Numbered from the stretch's first letter, positions 20,093 through 29,250 are shown. The stretch: 64,000 nt of DNA from Sphingobium sp. AP50 (GCF_900109095.1 NZ_FNYZ01000009.1:62001-126000); one strand, 5' to 3'. The notes: a model not told the origin generated them from the letters alone. Made by a program: numbers and translations.

Positions 20093-22138
20093 ATGGCGAC
20101 CAAGGCGAACAGCAAAAATGGTGGTATGGGTGACGGAGAGGATGGCGGCGACGCCCCCCTGCTCGACCTCAACGAAGCCTCCGTCAAGAAGCTGATTTCG
20201 CGCGCGAAAAAGCGCGGCTACATCACGGTCGACGAGCTGAACGAGGCTCTTCCCCAGGATCAGATGTCCACCGATCAGATCGAGGACATCATGTCGGCGC
20301 TCAACGAAATGGGCGTCAACATCGTCGAGAATGAGGAAGCCGGCGAAGACGGCGACGAACAGCGCGAGCGCGAAGAAGCCGACGATTCCGACGATGATTC
20401 GGGCGACGATGATGGCGGCCCCAAGCTCGTCACCGAAAAGAAGAAGGAAACGGTCGATCGCACCGACGATCCCGTTCGCATGTATCTGCGCGAAATGGGC
20501 GCAGTGGAACTGCTCAGCCGTGAGGGCGAAATCGCCATCGCCAAGCGGATCGAGGCTGGCCGCGACACGATGATCCTGGGTCTGTGCGAAAGCCCGACCA
20601 CCTTCAACGCGATCATCGAATGGTCGACCGCCCTCAACAACGGCGAAATGCAGCTGCGCGAGATTCTCGATCTCGACGCCATGCTCTCCAAGGATCCTGC
20701 TCCGGAAAATCTGGAGGAAGGCGCCGAGGATGATGATGGCGAGATCAGCGAAAAGACCGCTGGCCCCAGCTTCAAGGAAGAAGAAGAGCCGGAGGAGGAA
20801 TCCGCCGACGGCGAAGATGAGGACGGTGCGCCCCGCGCCCGCCGCAATGAGGAAGAAGAGGAAGAGGACAACACCCTGTCCCTCGCCCAGATGGAAGAGA
20901 CGCTCAAGCCGATGGCGCTTGAGAAGTTCGCGACCATCACGGAAATTTTCCGGGCTTTTTCCAAGGCGCAGGAAGCGCGCATGATCGCCATGGCCAATGG
21001 CGAAAGCCTGAGCCAGAAGGCCGAAGACAGCTATCATGAACTGCGCGAAAATCTGACTGCCGAGGTCGAGAGCGTCAAATTCCACCAGCAGAAGATCGAA
21101 TATCTGGTCGATCAGCTCTATGCCTATAACCGGCGCCTGACCGCGCTGGGCGGCCAGATGCTGCGTCTGGCCGAGCGTCACAAGGTCAGCCGCAAGGATT
21201 TCCTCGACCGCTATGTGAACCATGAGCTGGACGACGCCTGGCTGGAAAAGGTGCAGGGCCTCGACAAGAAATGGACCGCCTTCGCCGCTGCCGAAGGGCG
21301 CGCCGTCGAACGCATCCGTAACGAGATTGGCGAAATCGCCCAGGCGACCGGCATGTCGCTGTCCGAATTCCGCCGCATCGTCAACATGGTGCAGAAGGGC
21401 GAGCGCGAAGCGCGTATCGCCAAGAAGGAAATGGTCGAAGCGAACCTGCGCCTCGTCATCTCCATCGCTAAAAAATATACGAACCGTGGCCTGCAATTCC
21501 TTGATCTTATTCAGGAAGGTAATATCGGCCTGATGAAGGCGGTGGATAAGTTCGAATATCGCCGCGGCTACAAGTTCAGCACCTATGCTACTTGGTGGAT
21601 CAGGCAGGCGATCACCCGTTCGATCGCGGATCAGGCGCGGACCATCCGTATCCCGGTCCACATGATCGAAACGATCAACAAGCTGGTCCGCACCAGCCGC
21701 CAGTTCCTGCACGAGCAGGGCCGCGAACCGACCCCGGAAGAGATGGCCGAGCGCCTCTCCATGCCGCTGGAGAAGGTGCGCAAGGTGATGAAGATCGCCA
21801 AGGAGCCGATCTCCCTCGAAACGCCGATCGGCGACGAGGAAGACAGCCATCTGGGCGACTTCATCGAAGACAAGAATGCGATCATCCCGGTGGATGCCGC
21901 CATTCAGGCGAACCTGAAGGAAACGGTCACCCGCGTCCTCGCCTCGCTCACCCCGCGTGAAGAGCGCGTGCTGCGCATGCGTTTCGGCATCGGCATGAAC
22001 ACCGACCACACTCTTGAGGAAGTGGGCCAGCAATTCAGCGTGACCCGCGAACGTATCCGCCAGATCGAAGCGAAGGCGCTGCGCAAGCTCAAGCACCCCA
22101 GCCGCTCGCGGAAGATGCGGTCATTCCTCGATCAGTAA
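20093..22138 (+). CDS. rpoD: RNA polymerase primary sigma factor (sigma-70)
   Basis: 681 residues, with AAGG seven bases before the ATG. Region 1.1 is followed by a long acidic stretch (about 75-115 and 210-265, rich in Glu/Asp). Regions 2.1-2.4 include [19 protein letters not shown] and [13 protein letters not shown]. Region 3 follows, and region 4.2 reads [20 protein letters not shown]. It directs core RNA polymerase to housekeeping promoters. A terminator hairpin follows the stop codon. Confidence 0.97.
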   Translation: MATKANSKNGGMGDGEDGGDAPLLDLNEASVKKLISRAKKRGYITVDELNEALPQDQMSTDQIEDIMSALNEMGVNIVENEEAGEDGDEQREREEADDSDDDSGDDDGGPKLVTEKKKETVDRTDDPVRMYLREMGAVELLSREGEIAIAKRIEAGRDTMILGLCESPTTFNAIIEWSTALNNGEMQLREILDLDAMLSKDPAPENLEEGAEDDDGEISEKTAGPSFKEEEEPEEESADGEDEDGAPRARRNEEEEEEDNTLSLAQMEETLKPMALEKFATITEIFRAFSKAQEARMIAMANGESLSQKAEDSYHELRENLTAEVESVKFHQQKIEYLVDQLYAYNRRLTALGGQMLRLAERHKVSRKDFLDRYVNHELDDAWLEKVQGLDKKWTAFAAAEGRAVERIRNEIGEIAQATGMSLSEFRRIVNMVQKGEREARIAKKEMVEANLRLVISIAKKYTNRGLQFLDLIQEGNIGLMKAVDKFEYRRGYKFSTYATWWIRQAITRSIADQARTIRIPVHMIETINKLVRTSRQFLHEQGREPTPEEMAERLSMPLEKVRKVMKIAKEPISLETPIGDEEDSHLGDFIEDKNAIIPVDAAIQANLKETVTRVLASLTPREERVLRMRFGIGMNTDHTLEEVGQQFSVTRERIRQIEAKALRKLKHPSRSRKMRSFLDQ

Positions 22139-22182
22139 AATTAATTTGGATCGGTAAATAGTAATTAACCATCCTTGACGGA

Positions 22183-22209
22183 AAAGGGCGGCTTTCAGGG
22201 TCGCCCTTT
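22183..22209 (+). terminator. Rho-independent terminator after rpoD
   Basis: The stem AAAGGGCGGC/GTCGCCCTTT (one G-T pair) with a seven-base loop lies 45 bases after the rpoD stop and is followed by a short pyrimidine run. It probably ends the yqeY-dnaG-rpoD transcript. Confidence 0.7.
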
Positions 22210-22291
22210 CTGATTCCGTAAACCGGACGTTTACTCGAACCAGCCTATTGTCTGGCTTCAGCCGGCGTGCCGGGCAGTACAGGGGTTTGGG

Positions 22292-22972
22292 ATGAGCGAA
22301 GCCGCACCGCGATATCAGTTTGGGGACATAGCGCGCATTCTTGAGGCGCTGGTTGCCGCCGATGGAACGGCATCCCATGCCTATGCCAACCGCGCCAGCA
22401 CCGGCGTATCGCGCGAAACCCTGCTGTCGCTCGCCGATCTGGCCGACGCCGCTTATTATCTCTGCCTGCTGCACGGTCGCCAGCCCGGTGTGATCGACCA
22501 TGCCGCCACCCGCTCTGCCGACAATGCCGCCCGCCAATGGCTGATTGAAGCGGCCGACGGCTTTGCCCGCGAACGCGCCTATCTTGCTCAGGTAACAGTC
22601 GCCGCCGGTCCTGCCCCCAGCACTGCGGGTCAGGCCGATTGCGAAACCGTCGTCAGCCAGCAACGCCACGCGCTCGACATGCTCGCCCAGTCCGACCGGC
22701 GCGGCTGCGCCATGGGCGCGGCGATGGCACTGGTGCTCGACTGGCGCGCCGTGCGGCACGTACTCGACATGGCCGCGATCCGCGCTGGCCTGGAACCCCA
22801 TCCCTGCGCTCTCCCCGAACGCAGCCTCACGCTGGAAGTCGCCCGCTCGATCGGCGGCGACGATGCGATCGACCGCGCCATCCAGTTCGGCGCCCGCCAG
22901 CTTCTGAACCAGCATCGCGGCCTGTGGGATTTGCTCGCCGCCCGCGCCGACGTGCGCGCAAAGCAGGGCTGA
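22292..22972 (+). CDS. Conserved-looking protein of unknown function
   Basis: 226 residues. There is no signal peptide, no clear membrane helix and no motif I recognise. It is Ala-rich and mostly helical, with a run of helices such as SLADLADAAYYLCLLHGRQPG and QQRHALDMLAQSDRRGCAMGAAMALVLDW. Codon use matches the neighbours. It lies alone between rpoD and the MoxR gene on the same strand, 154 bases after rpoD. Confidence 0.65.
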   Translation: MSEAAPRYQFGDIARILEALVAADGTASHAYANRASTGVSRETLLSLADLADAAYYLCLLHGRQPGVIDHAATRSADNAARQWLIEAADGFARERAYLAQVTVAAGPAPSTAGQADCETVVSQQRHALDMLAQSDRRGCAMGAAMALVLDWRAVRHVLDMAAIRAGLEPHPCALPERSLTLEVARSIGGDDAIDRAIQFGARQLLNQHRGLWDLLAARADVRAKQG

Positions 22973-23045
22973 TCGCGCCTTTACCGATTGCACCTGCCCG
23001 CCGCATTGCCTAGTCCGGTTGCCATCGACAACCGAATGGGACGGG

Positions 23046-23894
23046 ATGATGCGCTTTGAAGGCACACGGGATTATGTCGCCACCGACGATCTGAAGGTCG
23101 CGGTCAACGCCGCCGTGCTGCTGCGCCGCCCCCTGCTGGTCAAGGGAGAACCCGGCACCGGCAAAACCGTCCTCGCCCAGGAAATCGCCAAAGCGCTCGA
23201 TGCGCCGCTCATCGAATGGAACGTCAAGTCCACGACACGAGCGCATCAGGGCCTCTATGAATATGACGCCGTCGCCCGCCTGCGCGATGGGCAACTGGGC
23301 GACGCGCGCGTCCACGACATCGGCAATTACATCCGCAAGGGCAAGCTGTGGGAGGCTTTCACATCCCCCAAACTCCCCGTCCTGCTGATCGATGAGATCG
23401 ACAAGGCCGATATCGAATTCCCCAACGACCTGTTGCAGGAACTCGATCGCATGGCCTTCCACGTCTATGAAACGGGGGAGACGATCGCGGCGGCCGAACG
23501 GCCGGTGGTGGTCATCACGTCGAACAATGAAAAGGAGCTTCCCGACGCCTTCCTGCGCCGTTGCTTCTTCCACTATATCAAATTCCCTGACCGCGAGACG
23601 ATGCAGGCGATTGTCGACGTCCACTTCCCCGGCATCCAGAAAATACTGGTGAGCAAGGCGATGGAAATTTTCTATGAGATCCGCGACGTCCCCGGCCTCA
23701 AGAAAAAGCCCAGCACCTCCGAACTGCTCGACTGGCTGAAGCTGCTGCTGAACGAGGATATGCCGCTCGACATCCTCCAGAACAGCGACCCTACCAAGGC
23801 GATCCCGCCGCTCCACGGCGCGCTGCTCAAGAATGAACAGGACATCATGCTCTTCGAACGCCTCGCCTTCATGGCCCGCAGACAGGGACGGTAA
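23046..23894 (+). CDS. MoxR-family AAA+ ATPase
   Basis: 282 residues from the ATG at 23046 (a second ATG follows at once). Walker A is GEPGTGKT, Walker B is VLLIDEIDKAD, and sensor 1 lies in VVVITSNNEKELPDAFLRR. MoxR ATPases act as chaperone-like machines that load cofactors or ions into partner proteins, often with vWA-domain partners. No vWA partner follows directly: a palindromic repeat and a GFA gene come next. The tad-like vWA protein is 20 kb away and is not an obvious partner. Confidence 0.9.
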   Translation: MMRFEGTRDYVATDDLKVAVNAAVLLRRPLLVKGEPGTGKTVLAQEIAKALDAPLIEWNVKSTTRAHQGLYEYDAVARLRDGQLGDARVHDIGNYIRKGKLWEAFTSPKLPVLLIDEIDKADIEFPNDLLQELDRMAFHVYETGETIAAAERPVVVITSNNEKELPDAFLRRCFFHYIKFPDRETMQAIVDVHFPGIQKILVSKAMEIFYEIRDVPGLKKKPSTSELLDWLKLLLNEDMPLDILQNSDPTKAIPPLHGALLKNEQDIMLFERLAFMARRQGR

Positions 23895-23902
23895 CATAGC
23901 TA

Positions 23903-23928
23903 TTCCCCTCCCGCTCGCGGGAGGGGAA
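23903..23928. repeat. Palindromic intergenic repeat, family D
   Basis: A perfect 11-base inverted repeat TTCCCCTCCCG/CGGGAGGGGAA with a CTCG loop lies nine bases after the moxR stop. It continues into a GC-rich tail with gagcgcagcgagtt-type sequence. It can act as a transcription barrier and looks like one of the short intergenic repeats of this genome. Confidence 0.7.
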
Positions 23929-24004
23929 GCGAGACTTACGAGCGCAGCGAGTTAGTCGCAGCGGGGTGGGCCGCCGCCCCGCACACCAACACAAGGATCA
24001 CCCC

Positions 24005-24430
24005 ATGCCCCACACCGCCGCCCACACCGCTGGATGCCTCTGCGGCGCCGTCCGCATCACCATCGACGCCGATCCCCTCGCCGCCCGCATGTGCTGGTGC
24101 CGCCTGTGCCAATATCTGGGCGGCGGATCGGCCACGGTGAATATCTGCTTCCCCAGCGAGCATGTAACCACGACCGGCGAGGTCCGCTGGCATGACAGCG
24201 TCGCCGACAGTGGCAATGCCATGAAGCGCGGCTTCTGCCCCAGCTGCGGCACGCCCCTCTTCAGCATGGCCGAATCGCGCCCGCATCTGACCTTCATCCG
24301 CGCCGGCGCGCTGGACGATCCTTCGCTGATCGGCCCGCAGGCGGAGATATGGACCGATGCCGCCCCCGCCTGGGCGCATCATGATCCCGACCTGCCCCAT
24401 TATCCCGCGCAAATCCCGCCGGTCGCCTGA
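24005..24430 (+). CDS. GFA (CENP-V/GFA domain) zinc protein
   Basis: 141 residues from the ATG at 24005, with AAGGA seven bases upstream. The three Cys clusters of the GFA fold are present: GCLCGAVRI, CWCRLCQYLGG and GFCPSCGTPLF. They bind one structural and one catalytic zinc. The founding member is linked to glutathione-dependent formaldehyde handling, but most relatives are unassigned. No formaldehyde genes are nearby. Confidence 0.88.
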   Translation: MPHTAAHTAGCLCGAVRITIDADPLAARMCWCRLCQYLGGGSATVNICFPSEHVTTTGEVRWHDSVADSGNAMKRGFCPSCGTPLFSMAESRPHLTFIRAGALDDPSLIGPQAEIWTDAAPAWAHHDPDLPHYPAQIPPVA

Positions 24431-24523
24431 AATTCTCCCTTGCGCGCTGCGGTTTAGTCTGTAGCCTCCCTGTCATAGTTCAAGGCCGCGCCAAGACGGT
24501 CTGGATCTGGAGAGGGATGCTGA

Positions 24524-25570
24524 ATGCCAAAGCGCGCCCAAATTATCATTTCTGCCCTTCTGGCGCCGATGAGCCTGTGCCTGGCCGTCCCGGCGCACGC
24601 GACCGATGACGCCGAAGCCTGGACGCCCAGCGATAGCGCGATCCGCGCGACCGCTGCGGGGATCAGCCTGCCCCAGACCGTCGCCGGCCTGTCCCTCGCC
24701 AAGAGCGGCGAAGCCTCCAATGGCGGCCGCGCGGTCGACAATTATGCTCAATATCTGTCGGAAGACGGGGTCATTCAGGCGACTCTCTATGTCTATATGC
24801 CAACCTATGCCGACGCCTCTCTCGCCGCCTATATGACCGACAAGGCGGTGATGGAGCGGTTCGGCAACCAGACCCGCCGCACCGCCTATGCCAGCGCCCC
24901 TGCCGCTGGACAGGCGGGTCGCGCCATTCGCGCCGTATATGATCATGCCGCAGACGGCGCACTCACGACGGCGGCGGGCTTCGTCCATGCCGGGCGCTGG
25001 ATCGTCAAGATCCGCATCACCGGCCCCACCGAACGGCGCGCCGAAGTCCTCTCCGGGCTGGATGGCATGCTGACCGGGCTGACCTTCGACGACCCCGCCA
25101 GCCTGCACGCCACCACCCCCGCCAGCTTCGCCGCCTGCCCGGTCGCCGACGCCACCGACGCCCGCCTGACCCCGCCAAAGGTCGGGGAGGAAGCCATCCC
25201 CGCCGAAGTCCGCATCCCGCGCGACGGCAAGGATGCGCTCTGCATCCGGGGCGCCGTAACCACCGCAGACGGCAGCTATGACATGCTCCAGCAGGCCGGC
25301 CGCAGCGACGGCGCGATCATCGTACCGGTCGACGACAGCGGCACCGTACTGGCCTTCGATCCCGCAACGCAGGGCGAAGGCTATAAGCTGTCGATCCACA
25401 TGGTCGGCCAGACCGACCTCTATGGCGTCTATGATAAAGTGCCGACCCCGCATCAGGTCGCCGCAATCCTGGACGGCAAGGACACGCAAACGGCCGAAGC
25501 GCAAGCCACCGCCACCTATGCCGCCAATGGCGACGTGACAGTCAGTCGTTTCACCTCCGCCGCCCACTGA
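24524..25570 (+). CDS. Secreted protein of unknown function
   Basis: 348 residues. A signal peptide is clear: basic MPKRAQ, a hydrophobic core, then VPAHA with cleavage before TDD. The mature protein is rich in Ala, Thr and Asp, has a few Cys (two positions around FAACPVAD and ALCIRG) and shows no repeats or membrane helices. A ribosome site GGAGAGG lies upstream. I do not recognise the family. It is the last intact gene before the mobile segment. Confidence 0.65.
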   Translation: MPKRAQIIISALLAPMSLCLAVPAHATDDAEAWTPSDSAIRATAAGISLPQTVAGLSLAKSGEASNGGRAVDNYAQYLSEDGVIQATLYVYMPTYADASLAAYMTDKAVMERFGNQTRRTAYASAPAAGQAGRAIRAVYDHAADGALTTAAGFVHAGRWIVKIRITGPTERRAEVLSGLDGMLTGLTFDDPASLHATTPASFAACPVADATDARLTPPKVGEEAIPAEVRIPRDGKDALCIRGAVTTADGSYDMLQQAGRSDGAIIVPVDDSGTVLAFDPATQGEGYKLSIHMVGQTDLYGVYDKVPTPHQVAAILDGKDTQTAEAQATATYAANGDVTVSRFTSAAH

Positions 25571-25619
25571 CCGCTTCCTTCCACGGCGCGCCCATTCACG
25601 ACACCGTTTGCGTTCGTGG

Positions 25620-25641
25620 ACTTCCTTTTTTGGAAGGAAGT
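25620..25641 (+). terminator. Possible weak terminator
   Basis: The hairpin ACTTCCTT/AAGGAAGT with a six-base loop lies 50 bases after the secreted-protein gene. It is AT-rich for this genome and lacks a U-tract downstream, so the call is weak. It also marks the left border of the mobile segment. Confidence 0.3.
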
Positions 25642-25703
25642 TCTGAAGCGATTTCGTCGAAGAAGATAGTAGCCTCTAGCAGCGACCGGCCGATATCGCT
25701 CGC

Positions 25704-25862
25704 TTAGACGGCCACGTCGGCCTTAATGGCTGAGTACGGATCATATCCTTCAACTTCGAAGTCATCAATGCTGTACCCATCAATGCTGTCCGGCCGTCGG
25801 ACGAGTCGCATTTTCGGGAATGGTCGGGGCTGTCGCGTCAATTGTTCCCGAACTTGGTCGAG
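25704..25862 (-). pseudogene. thyA: thyA 3' remnant (thymidylate synthase C-terminus)
   Basis: The minus strand encodes the last 52 residues of a thymidylate synthase, ending with a stop at 25704. The blocks LDQVREQLTRQPRPFPKMRL, RPDSI, DDFEVEGYDPYSAIKADVAV are the standard ThyA C-terminus, including the invariant final Val. Upstream of residue L1 the frame turns into unrelated IS sequence. The active-site Cys and folate-binding parts are missing, so it cannot work. A full thyA or thyX must exist elsewhere. Confidence 0.85.
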
Positions 25863-26098
25863 AGGCCAGCGACTACAAGGGCGCTGCCCTGCTGGTCGAT
25901 ACCCTGCCGCCCACCGACGCCATGCTGGCCGACCGGGGATACGACACCGACTGGTTCCGCAACGCGCTCACCGCACGCGGCATCTCCCCCTGCATCCCCT
26001 CAAAACGCAACCGCAGGATCGCCATACCCCACGACCGCATCCTCTATCGCCAGCGGCATCGCATCGAGAATATGTTCGGAAGGCTCAAGGACTGGCGG
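25863..26098 (+). pseudogene. IS5-family transposase fragment
   Basis: The plus strand encodes about 77 residues from the C-terminal half of an IS5-family (DDE) transposase: SDYKGAALLVDTLPP, DAMLADRGYDTDWFRNAL, then SKRNRR and YRQRHRIENMFGRLKDWR. The last block holds the DDE glutamate. Both ends are missing: on the left it joins the thyA remnant inside both genes, and on the right it stops where the IS66 end begins. It is therefore a relic and not an active element. Confidence 0.82.
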
Positions 26099-26111
26099 GC
26101 AAGCGGTGTTT

Positions 26112-27686
26112 TCAGGCCACGTTGATCCAGGGCATGAGCTCATGAACACGATTGGCCTGATGGCCGTTGGCGAGCGCGGTCAGCGTCTGGTTCAGCCAGT
26201 CATGCGGATTGATGCCGCCCAGCTTGCAGTTTTCGATGAGCGTGGCGATGACCGCCCAGTTATCGCCGCCCTCGTCGGAGCCGGCAAAGAGGGCATTCTT
26301 TCGATTCAAAGCCAGGGGGCGGATTGATCGCTCGACAGTGTTGGTGTCGAGTTCGATCCGACCATCGTCGATGAAGCGAACGAGGCCGTCCCAGCGGGTC
26401 GTCGCATAGCGGATGGCTTCGGCCAACTTGCTCTTGGCGCTGATCTGGCGGAGCCGGGCGTCCAGATAGAGCCTGAGATCCTCGACGATGAAGCGGCTGC
26501 ATTCGGCGCGCTGGATGCGGCGTTGCTCCGCGGCACAGCCGCGCACCTCATCCTCGATGGCATAGAGCATGGCGATCCGACGCAGGATCTCGGTCGCGAC
26601 CGGGGAACTGGCGGCTAGATCATAGAATTTGCGCCGAACATGGGACCAGCAGAAGGCGAGGCTGAGTTGCTGCCCGCGGCGCTTGGCGAGCGCTGTATAG
26701 CCGCCATAGCCGTCGACCTGCAGGATGCCTGCAAAATCTCCAAGGTGGATGTCGGGCCGCTCGGCCTTGTGATCTGCCGCATAGACATAGGCGACCATCG
26801 GCGGACCTACGCCACCCCATGGCCGATCGTTGCGGGCATAGGCCCATAGCTGGCCGGTCTTCGTCTTTCCGCGCCCCGGGTCAAGCACCGGCGCAGTAGT
26901 CTCGTCGGCAAACAGTCGTTCGGATCGGCGCAACTCTTCCAGCGTCCGGTCCCGCAATGGCCGCAGATACCATGCTGCCCGACCGACCCAGTCCGCCAGG
27001 GTGGAGCGATCGAGCTTGATATCCTGCCGGGCATAGATCTGAGCTTGCCGGTATAGCGGAACATGATCGGCATACTTGGATACCAGCACCTGGGCGATCA
27101 GCGCTTCGGTCGGAATCCCGCCTTCGACTATCCGCGCCGGAGCGGGGACCTGGACGATCGCACCTTCACAGGAGCGACAGCCATAGCGCGGGCGGCGCGT
27201 CACCAGTACGCGGAAGGTGATAGGAACGACGTCTAGCCGCTCGGCGACGTCTTCACCGATCTGATGAAGCGGACCGCTGCAGCAGGGACAAGACTTGTCT
27301 TCGATATCGACAATCTGCTCGATCCGCTCGAGGTGCGCGGGTAGCGAGCCGCGGTTAGTCTTGCGGGGCTGGTCGCTGCGAGACCGCGGTGTGACAGCCT
27401 CTCTGGCAGCACGGGCATGCCCAAGAGCGATCTCGAGATCTTCCAGTCCCAACTGCAGCTGATCGGCATCGAGCTGCTCGGACCGGCTGCCGAAACGGTG
27501 CCACATGAAGGCGTCGATGATCGACTGAAGACGCTCGATCTCGGCGTCTGCCTCGCCCTTGGCAACGCCCAGTTCTGTCAGCCTGGCCTCAGATTCTGCC
27601 CGCTCCTCCACCAACATCCGGGACTGCTCCAGAACGAGCGCGCGGAGCGCGTCGATATCGTCAGGCAGATCCGCTTGCGTCAGCAT
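26112..27686 (-). CDS. tnpC: IS66-family transposase TnpC
   Basis: 524 residues, full family length. There is an N-terminal coiled coil (about 15-70, with MWHRFGSRSEQLD at its end), a zinc-binding region with CPCC...CRSC, and the DDE core. The first Asp is in LFADETTAPVLDPGRGKTKTG, the second in VDGYGGYTAL and the Glu in NTVERSIRPLALNRKN. The reading frame is intact. It catalyses the DNA cutting and joining of IS66 elements. Confidence 0.93.
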   Translation of the reverse strand: MLTQADLPDDIDALRALVLEQSRMLVEERAESEARLTELGVAKGEADAEIERLQSIIDAFMWHRFGSRSEQLDADQLQLGLEDLEIALGHARAAREAVTPRSRSDQPRKTNRGSLPAHLERIEQIVDIEDKSCPCCSGPLHQIGEDVAERLDVVPITFRVLVTRRPRYGCRSCEGAIVQVPAPARIVEGGIPTEALIAQVLVSKYADHVPLYRQAQIYARQDIKLDRSTLADWVGRAAWYLRPLRDRTLEELRRSERLFADETTAPVLDPGRGKTKTGQLWAYARNDRPWGGVGPPMVAYVYAADHKAERPDIHLGDFAGILQVDGYGGYTALAKRRGQQLSLAFCWSHVRRKFYDLAASSPVATEILRRIAMLYAIEDEVRGCAAEQRRIQRAECSRFIVEDLRLYLDARLRQISAKSKLAEAIRYATTRWDGLVRFIDDGRIELDTNTVERSIRPLALNRKNALFAGSDEGGDNWAVIATLIENCKLGGINPHDWLNQTLTALANGHQANRVHELMPWINVA

Positions 27687-27717
27687 AGAAAGAGTGAATC
27701 AGTAGGGCAAAGCCCCG

Positions 27718-28074
27718 TCAACCGGCAATCTGCGGGGCCTGCGGCCGACGGCCGCCATGGACCCGGCGCCAGTCCAATCCTTCCAGAAGCGCGCCGAGTT
27801 GCGCGGCGGAAAGGCGCATCACGCCGTCCTGAATGCCGGGCCACTTGAAGCCGCCTTGCTCCAGGCGCTTCGCCATCAGGCACAGTCCTGTGCCGTCCCA
27901 CCAGATCAGCTTGATCCGGTCGGCACGCTTGGCCCGAAAAACATAGATCACACCGGAAAATGCATCGCCGCCATAATCGGCGCTCACCAGCGCCGCCAGG
28001 GCATCGAGCCCTTTGCGAAAATCCACCGGGCGTGTCGCCACCATGACCCGCGTGCCCGGACCGATCCCGAGCAC
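27718..28074 (-). CDS. tnpB: IS66-family accessory protein TnpB (Orf2)
   Basis: 118 residues. The family hallmark RPVDFRKGLDALAALV lies at about 15-30, followed by VFRAKRADRIKLIWWDGTG. An internal ATG (MVATRP) is an alternative start. TnpB of IS66 is needed for transposition but its biochemical role is not settled. It lies 31 bases upstream of tnpC. Confidence 0.9.
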   Translation of the reverse strand: MLGIGPGTRVMVATRPVDFRKGLDALAALVSADYGGDAFSGVIYVFRAKRADRIKLIWWDGTGLCLMAKRLEQGGFKWPGIQDGVMRLSAAQLGALLEGLDWRRVHGGRRPQAPQIAG

Positions 28075-28259
28075 GGCTTTACCTGCAACGCCTGGATCAC
28101 CGCCGCCACCAGATCGGCCTTAGCCGTACGTCCAATCCGAACGACGGCGCCTCCTACCTCAACCTCTATTGCGACATCGCCCGACAATGGCTTGGGGCTA
28201 TCGGCCATGACCGACACAAACATCGGTTCCGCATGGCTGGTGACTTGACCCGCTTCCAA
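27984..28259 (-). pseudogene. tnpA: IS66 tnpA, N-terminally truncated
   Basis: The frame encodes AEPMFVSVMADS, then IEVEVGGAVVRIGRTAKADL, which matches the C-terminal half of IS66 TnpA. The N-terminal helix-turn-helix half that normally precedes it is replaced by sequence belonging to the neighbouring accessory gene. The frame ends inside tnpB. Probably not functional. Confidence 0.6.
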
Positions 28260-28267
28260 GGCATATG

Positions 28268-28710
28268 CGCCTCCTCGATCACCGAGCGCGTGGACCGCGC
28301 TCGGTGATCGGACGCTTCGCGGTACATATGCTCCTCGATCTGACGGCCACGGGCGAGCAGGCGATCCTTCACGCTGGCCTCTGCCGCCCACTGGAGCGCT
28401 GCCTCTCCGCGCATGCCCTCCTGCAATGCATCGATCGCATTATTCACGAGCCCGTGTTCCATGGTCGAAGCGCAGCCCCGATGAAGCGCGTTGAGATCAG
28501 CCATTGGCAGATCATGAAAGAGGCCCGGTTCGTCCGGGCCGATGATCAGCGCCGTCACTCTGCGCACAAGGCTGGCTGACAATCGCGCTCGGTGGCCCGC
28601 TGCAGCGCCTCAGAAACTTCAGGGATCGAGAACGACGGCAGATAGGCACACTTGGCAGCCCGATTCCACTTCGGTGACATCGGCAACGAACGGTATGGAC
28701 CATCGCTCAT
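28268..28710 (-). pseudogene. Accessory-element gene of unknown function, frameshifted
   Basis: The ATG at 28710 has GGAGG seven bases upstream. The first 43 codons read MSDGPYRSLPMSPKWNRAAK and on to ATERD. The frame then closes at 28555, but a second frame continues the protein: LVRRVTALI, then MEHGLVNNAIDALQEGMRGE and ARGRQIEEHMYREAS. The two pieces together resemble a conserved accessory protein of about 150 residues that I have seen near mobile-element cargo and that starts MSDGP(F/Y)RSL. One base appears gained or lost near 28570-28590. Its function is unknown. Confidence 0.55.
28276..28310. repeat. Perfect 15-bp inverted repeat at the IS66 junction
   Basis: The arms CGATCACCGAGCGCG and CGCGCTCGGTGATCG are separated by five bases (TGGAC). 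The repeat lies in the last codons of the frameshifted accessory gene, next to the point where IS66 sequence begins. Confidence 0.85.
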
Positions 28711-28881
28711 GGGAAGCCCTCCTGTCAGCTTAAATGATAGTCATTCCTGACATTGTTAACTCTCATCGGATGGAAACCTGTCATCGAGGAGCGATTTGCA
28801 TGGTGGTGCCCATTCATCTTTTTCGTAACACGACGCGCATCTGCCTCAGTGAAATCAAATACGAGGAAAAGAAATCGTCCC

Positions 28882-28926
28882 TATGTGGACATTATTATTG
28901 CGATTTCGGCGCATTTCGTCCATATA
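28882..28926 (+). promoter_or_regulatory. Candidate HipB operator / hipBA promoter region
   Basis: TATGTGGAC (28882-28890) and GTCCATATA (28918-28926) form an inverted pair with one mismatch, 27 bases apart. The right arm reaches the hipB ribosome site (AAGGA). Type II antitoxins of the HipB kind repress their own promoter by binding such dyads. The surrounding 200 bases are AT-rich compared with the rest of the window. Confidence 0.4.
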
Positions 28927-28932
28927 AGGACC

Positions 28933-29250
28933 ATGCTGGAGACCCCACTCGAACTAGCCACACTGATAGGGCAACGGATCAAACGTCGCCGGCTCGACAT
29001 GGATATGACCCAAGCTGATGCAGCAGCGCGCGCCGGCATCGCGTATCGGACGTGGCGTCGCCTCGAAGCCGAGGGCAAGGCCTCGATCGAGGATCTCGTT
29101 CGCGCTGCGGTTGCGTTGCGCTGCGAGCAGGATCTTGTCGGCCTTTTTCCCGCGCCGTCGGCGACATCGATGGACGCGCTGCTTGAGCAGCAGAAGGCGG
29201 CCGCCAAGCCGAAGCCGCGCATGCGCGCACCGGCATCGCGGGCGTCATGA
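28933..29250 (+). CDS. hipB: HipB-like antitoxin, XRE-type helix-turn-helix
   Basis: 105 residues from the ATG at 28933, with AAGGA just upstream; the longer upstream frame has no homology. Residues 10-65 are an XRE helix-turn-helix (IGQRIKRRRLDMDMTQADAA...AYRTWRRLEAEGK). The C-terminal 35 residues are Ala/Pro/Lys-rich and probably disordered. The stop overlaps the hipA start (ATGA). It should neutralise HipA and repress the operon. Confidence 0.85.
   Translation: MLETPLELATLIGQRIKRRRLDMDMTQADAAARAGIAYRTWRRLEAEGKASIEDLVRAAVALRCEQDLVGLFPAPSATSMDALLEQQKAAAKPKPRMRAPASRAS

Larger units (their letters stand above)
26099..28259 (-). mobile_element. IS66-family element, 5' (right) end missing
   Basis: The left end near 26099 reads GCAAGCGGTGTTTTCAGG, close to the GTAAGCG-type tip of IS66 elements. 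Inside are tnpC (full length), tnpB (full length) and a C-terminal piece of tnpA, all on the minus strand. I could not find a matching inverted end to the right up to 28740, and the tnpA helix-turn-helix region is absent. The element is therefore truncated and probably immobile on its own. Confidence 0.75.

Noticed and set aside
19946..22096. Open frame of about 716 codons antisense to rpoD
   Set aside because: rpoD is unmistakable on the plus strand; the antisense product has no recognisable domain and low-complexity composition.
28733..28745. Palindrome AATGATAGTCATT as a Fur box
   Set aside because: It is only 13 bases, a poor match to the 19-base Fur consensus, and none of the neighbouring genes concerns iron.
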